From positions 1 through 15,858 of the forward strand of contig CANIBV010000025.1 in NCBI GenBank assembly GCA_947466005.1: a DNA stretch of 15,858 nt, given 5' to 3'. The notes under the pieces are model-generated. The model ran no database searches. It was not told where the DNA came from and saw nothing but the letters and a program-made list of their open reading frames with translations. The translations under genes were made by a program, and so were the position numbers. Shown one piece after another: positions 13,885 to 15,858 of the stretch (position 1 is its first letter; every line of letters starts with the position of its first letter). This stretch comes from Spartobacteria bacterium (GTDB lineage Bacteria; Verrucomicrobiota; Verrucomicrobiia; Chthoniobacterales; UBA6821).

Positions 13885-14886
13885 GTGAAGATACTCTCCC
13901 TTACCAAGATCCAATCGGATGGAGCACATAATGCTTTCACCGGATTAGCCTTCTTTAAAAACACTTATTTTGTGGCATTTCGACATGGCGAGACCCACAA
14001 CGCGAGGGGAGCGCATCAGATTCTGATGACCAGCCCTGACGGGGTGGCTTGGAAACGGCAGGCGGAAACCTCCTTTCCCACGCCGTCAGACCTTCCTCAG
14101 GGGACCCCGATGGATTTGCGGGACAATTATTTTTTAAATCTCGGGAGCGAGTTGCGTATTTACTCCTTCAATGTTTCACCCTTGGTCGACGATGAGTATA
14201 TGCGTGCCCCCGGCACGACGGTTCAGGTCACAAAAGATGGGGTTGAATGGACTGCGCCCCGCGAGATTTTCAGCGGTGCAATCTTGTGGAAACCCATTTT
14301 TTGGAATGGCTCCTTCTGGTGTGCGGGCTACCGGCGTGTGCCAGTCGAGGGCTATGTGGTGGAGCTCTACAAATCTGCTGATGGATTTGTCTGGGAAAGA
14401 GGCTCCCGTATCGCCGTGGGCAACGAAACATTCCTCTCACCGCAGTCTGGAAACGTGCTCCGAGCCTACGTTCGCAACCAGAACGCCCCCCGGCACCTCG
14501 AAATCTGGGAGGCCGCCTCTCCGTTTTCTTCGTGGAGCAACGTAGGCCATGTCCCGAAAATCATCGAGGCTCCGCACATCATCGAAGCGGCTGGCCGCAC
14601 TTTTCTGTTCGGACGGGAAGTGCCCGGGTTGGACCCTTCGGGGACCGCTCTAAAGCCGTTTCTGAGCCGTTCAAAGGTATGGGAAGTCGATGGTTGTAGG
14701 GTGTCGGAGGTCTTGGAACTGCCGAGCCTTGGCGACACGTCCTACTTTGGAACCGTTGTTTGTCCGGATGGGAGCATCCTGGCGAGTTACTACTCCCAGC
14801 ATGAGAGGGAAACGAATACTCCTCTTGAAATGCGCGGCGGCAACGACAAGCCCGCGGATGTTTTCATTGCAAGGCTGGAGCCCTGA
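13885..14886 (+). CDS. Sialidase-like (BNR/Asp-box) beta-propeller protein, cytoplasmic
   Basis: A 333-residue protein resembling the six-bladed propeller of sialidases and related glycosidases. Three Asp-box-like motifs are seen: SPDGVAW (50-56), TKDGVEW (116-122) and SADGFVW (164-170). An early arginine in AFRHGETH (R33) sits where sialidases carry the first of their arginine triad; R150 and R241 are possible further members, but the alignment is by eye. There is no signal peptide, so it should act in the cytoplasm, on an imported glycoside, or be non-enzymatic. The start is GTG at 13885 with no Shine-Dalgarno; MKILSLTKI fits a first propeller strand. Alternatives are a glycoside phosphorylase or lyase with a similar fold, or a sugar-binding propeller. 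Confidence 0.7.
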   Translation: MKILSLTKIQSDGAHNAFTGLAFFKNTYFVAFRHGETHNARGAHQILMTSPDGVAWKRQAETSFPTPSDLPQGTPMDLRDNYFLNLGSELRIYSFNVSPLVDDEYMRAPGTTVQVTKDGVEWTAPREIFSGAILWKPIFWNGSFWCAGYRRVPVEGYVVELYKSADGFVWERGSRIAVGNETFLSPQSGNVLRAYVRNQNAPRHLEIWEAASPFSSWSNVGHVPKIIEAPHIIEAAGRTFLFGREVPGLDPSGTALKPFLSRSKVWEVDGCRVSEVLELPSLGDTSYFGTVVCPDGSILASYYSQHERETNTPLEMRGGNDKPADVFIARLEP

Positions 14887-14949
14887 ACTTGGGCGCCGCC
14901 TGCATGACCAAACCAACAAAACTTATTCAACAATAGAGAGAAGATCACC

Positions 14950-15858
14950 ATGAACGAATTCCAATTTGAACCCCATGAAGTTGTTCCATTCCGCGACCGG
15001 GAAGCCATCGAGCGGGTGCGCCGAATCAAGCGGGAGGATATTACCCGGCACTCGAATCCCGATTTCCGCATCCACGTCGTGCGCGACAGCGAAATCGGTG
15101 CCATCACGCTGATCGATCGTTTTTACCGGCTGAAAACAGCCATGGACGAGGGGAGGGAAGTCGCGTTCATCCTGGGTAACCCGAATCCCGGCTATGTGAG
15201 CTTCGCACGGATGATCAACCGCTTTCAGTTGAACTGTTCCCGCCTCTGGGTTTTTGCCATGGACGAATGGGCCGATGAAGCAGGGAATATTGCGCCGGAA
15301 TCTTACGAGCGTGGCTTCCGCCATGCCTTGCTAAAATATTTTTACTACGAAATCGATGAGAAGCTGCGCCCCCCCGTGTCGCAATTTCTTTCTCCAAACA
15401 ACCAAAACATCGGCGACTACAGCCGGATGCTTGCCGACAGGGGAGGGGCTGATGCCTGTTATAGCGGTTCTGGGTGGGCGGGACATATCGCATTTATCGA
15501 TCCGCGGACGCCGCAATGGTCGCGTGACCTTGAGGAGTTTAAGACCCAAGGTGCCCGGGTCGTGGATTTACATCCACTCACGGTTGCCCAAAATTCACTG
15601 CACAGCTCTTTTGGCTTCAGCGGCGATGTGGCCAGCGTGCCGCCCAAGGCAGCAACGATCGGGCCGGTCGATGTGTTGGGAGCAAAATACCGCTTGGATG
15701 TCAATTCGCTCAGCACGATGGGTACATTTTCCTCCTGGCAGCGGCTCATCACCCGCCTGGTCGCGCACGGCCCGGTCACTCCGGACATTCCGGCATCCAT
15801 CCTGCAGACGGTTCCCACTGATTTTTACATGGCCGAGTCAGCAGCAGCAGACATCGAA
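14950..15858 (+). CDS. NagB-like sugar isomerase/deaminase family protein, second copy, 3' end outside window
   Basis: Open for 303 codons to the right edge. It is a diverged paralogue of the gene at 10306: MDEW (D105), GHIAFIDP (H179, D184), RVVDLHPLTVAQN and KAATIGP align with the same blocks. It keeps the ring-opening histidine but has alanine at the position of E. coli NagB D141, isoleucine in place of the following asparagine, and GNPNPGYV instead of the usual phosphate loop. It may be a distinct deaminase or isomerase, or a ligand-binding relative. It starts 63 nt after the propeller gene, with only a weak AGAGAG upstream of the ATG, and probably shares its transcript. Confidence 0.83.
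   Translation, partial: MNEFQFEPHEVVPFRDREAIERVRRIKREDITRHSNPDFRIHVVRDSEIGAITLIDRFYRLKTAMDEGREVAFILGNPNPGYVSFARMINRFQLNCSRLWVFAMDEWADEAGNIAPESYERGFRHALLKYFYYEIDEKLRPPVSQFLSPNNQNIGDYSRMLADRGGADACYSGSGWAGHIAFIDPRTPQWSRDLEEFKTQGARVVDLHPLTVAQNSLHSSFGFSGDVASVPPKAATIGPVDVLGAKYRLDVNSLSTMGTFSSWQRLITRLVAHGPVTPDIPASILQTVPTDFYMAESAAADIE

Noticed and set aside
1..15858. CRISPR arrays, tRNA or rRNA genes, insertion sequences, phage or defence genes
   Set aside because: None seen: no regular spaced repeats, no transposase or integrase motifs, no tRNA-like cloverleaf noticed by eye.

Overview
The window is GC-rich and gene-dense. It carries eleven protein genes and part of a twelfth, with no RNA genes, insertion sequences or CRISPR. 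The best guess for the source is a member of the Verrucomicrobiota or the wider PVC group. The reasons are a GntR-type winged helix fused to a LacI-type sensor, several Gfo/Idh/MocA and TIM-barrel epimerase genes beside a PIG-L deacetylase, a sialidase-like propeller, and genes in one block that lack Shine-Dalgarno sequences. This is inference from gene style; no marker gene is present.

Layout. (1) Positions 1-5220, minus strand: a tight five-gene operon, read right to left. The order is DUF35 OB-fold protein, SCP-x/thiolase-like enzyme, short-chain dehydrogenase, class III (CaiB/BaiF) CoA-transferase, and an FAD-linked 2-hydroxyacid-type oxidase that runs off the left edge. Several genes overlap at ATGA or TAATG, so they are probably translationally coupled. 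This is a CoA-ester catabolic module of unknown substrate. (2) 5221-5438: divergent control region. (3) 5439-6521, plus strand: GntR-LacI hybrid regulator. (4) 6550-6571: a 22-bp near-perfect inverted repeat, a strong operator candidate, immediately upstream of (5). (5) 6581-11241, plus strand: two tandem paralogous Gfo/Idh/MocA oxidoreductases, a sugar-phosphate isomerase/epimerase-like TIM barrel, a PIG-L (LmbE-like) deacetylase and a NagB-like sugar isomerase/deaminase. (6) 11257-12177, minus: AEC-family permease. (7) 12417-13790, plus: MFS permease. (8) 13885-14886, plus: sialidase-like beta-propeller. (9) 14950 to the right edge, plus: a second NagB-like protein, truncated by the window.

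How the genes may work together. Blocks 3-9 look like a regulated pathway for an N-acetylated amino sugar or a derivative of one: uptake (MFS and/or AEC), possible glycoside processing (propeller), redox and epimerisation of the ring (two dehydrogenases, one epimerase), N-deacetylation (PIG-L) and deamination (NagB-like). It lacks the usual NagA deacetylase and any sugar kinase. Both NagB-like proteins differ from E. coli NagB in the phosphate-binding loop and at one catalytic-triad position. The substrate may therefore be unusual, possibly unphosphorylated. Whether the minus-strand CoA operon belongs to the same pathway cannot be told from the sequence.
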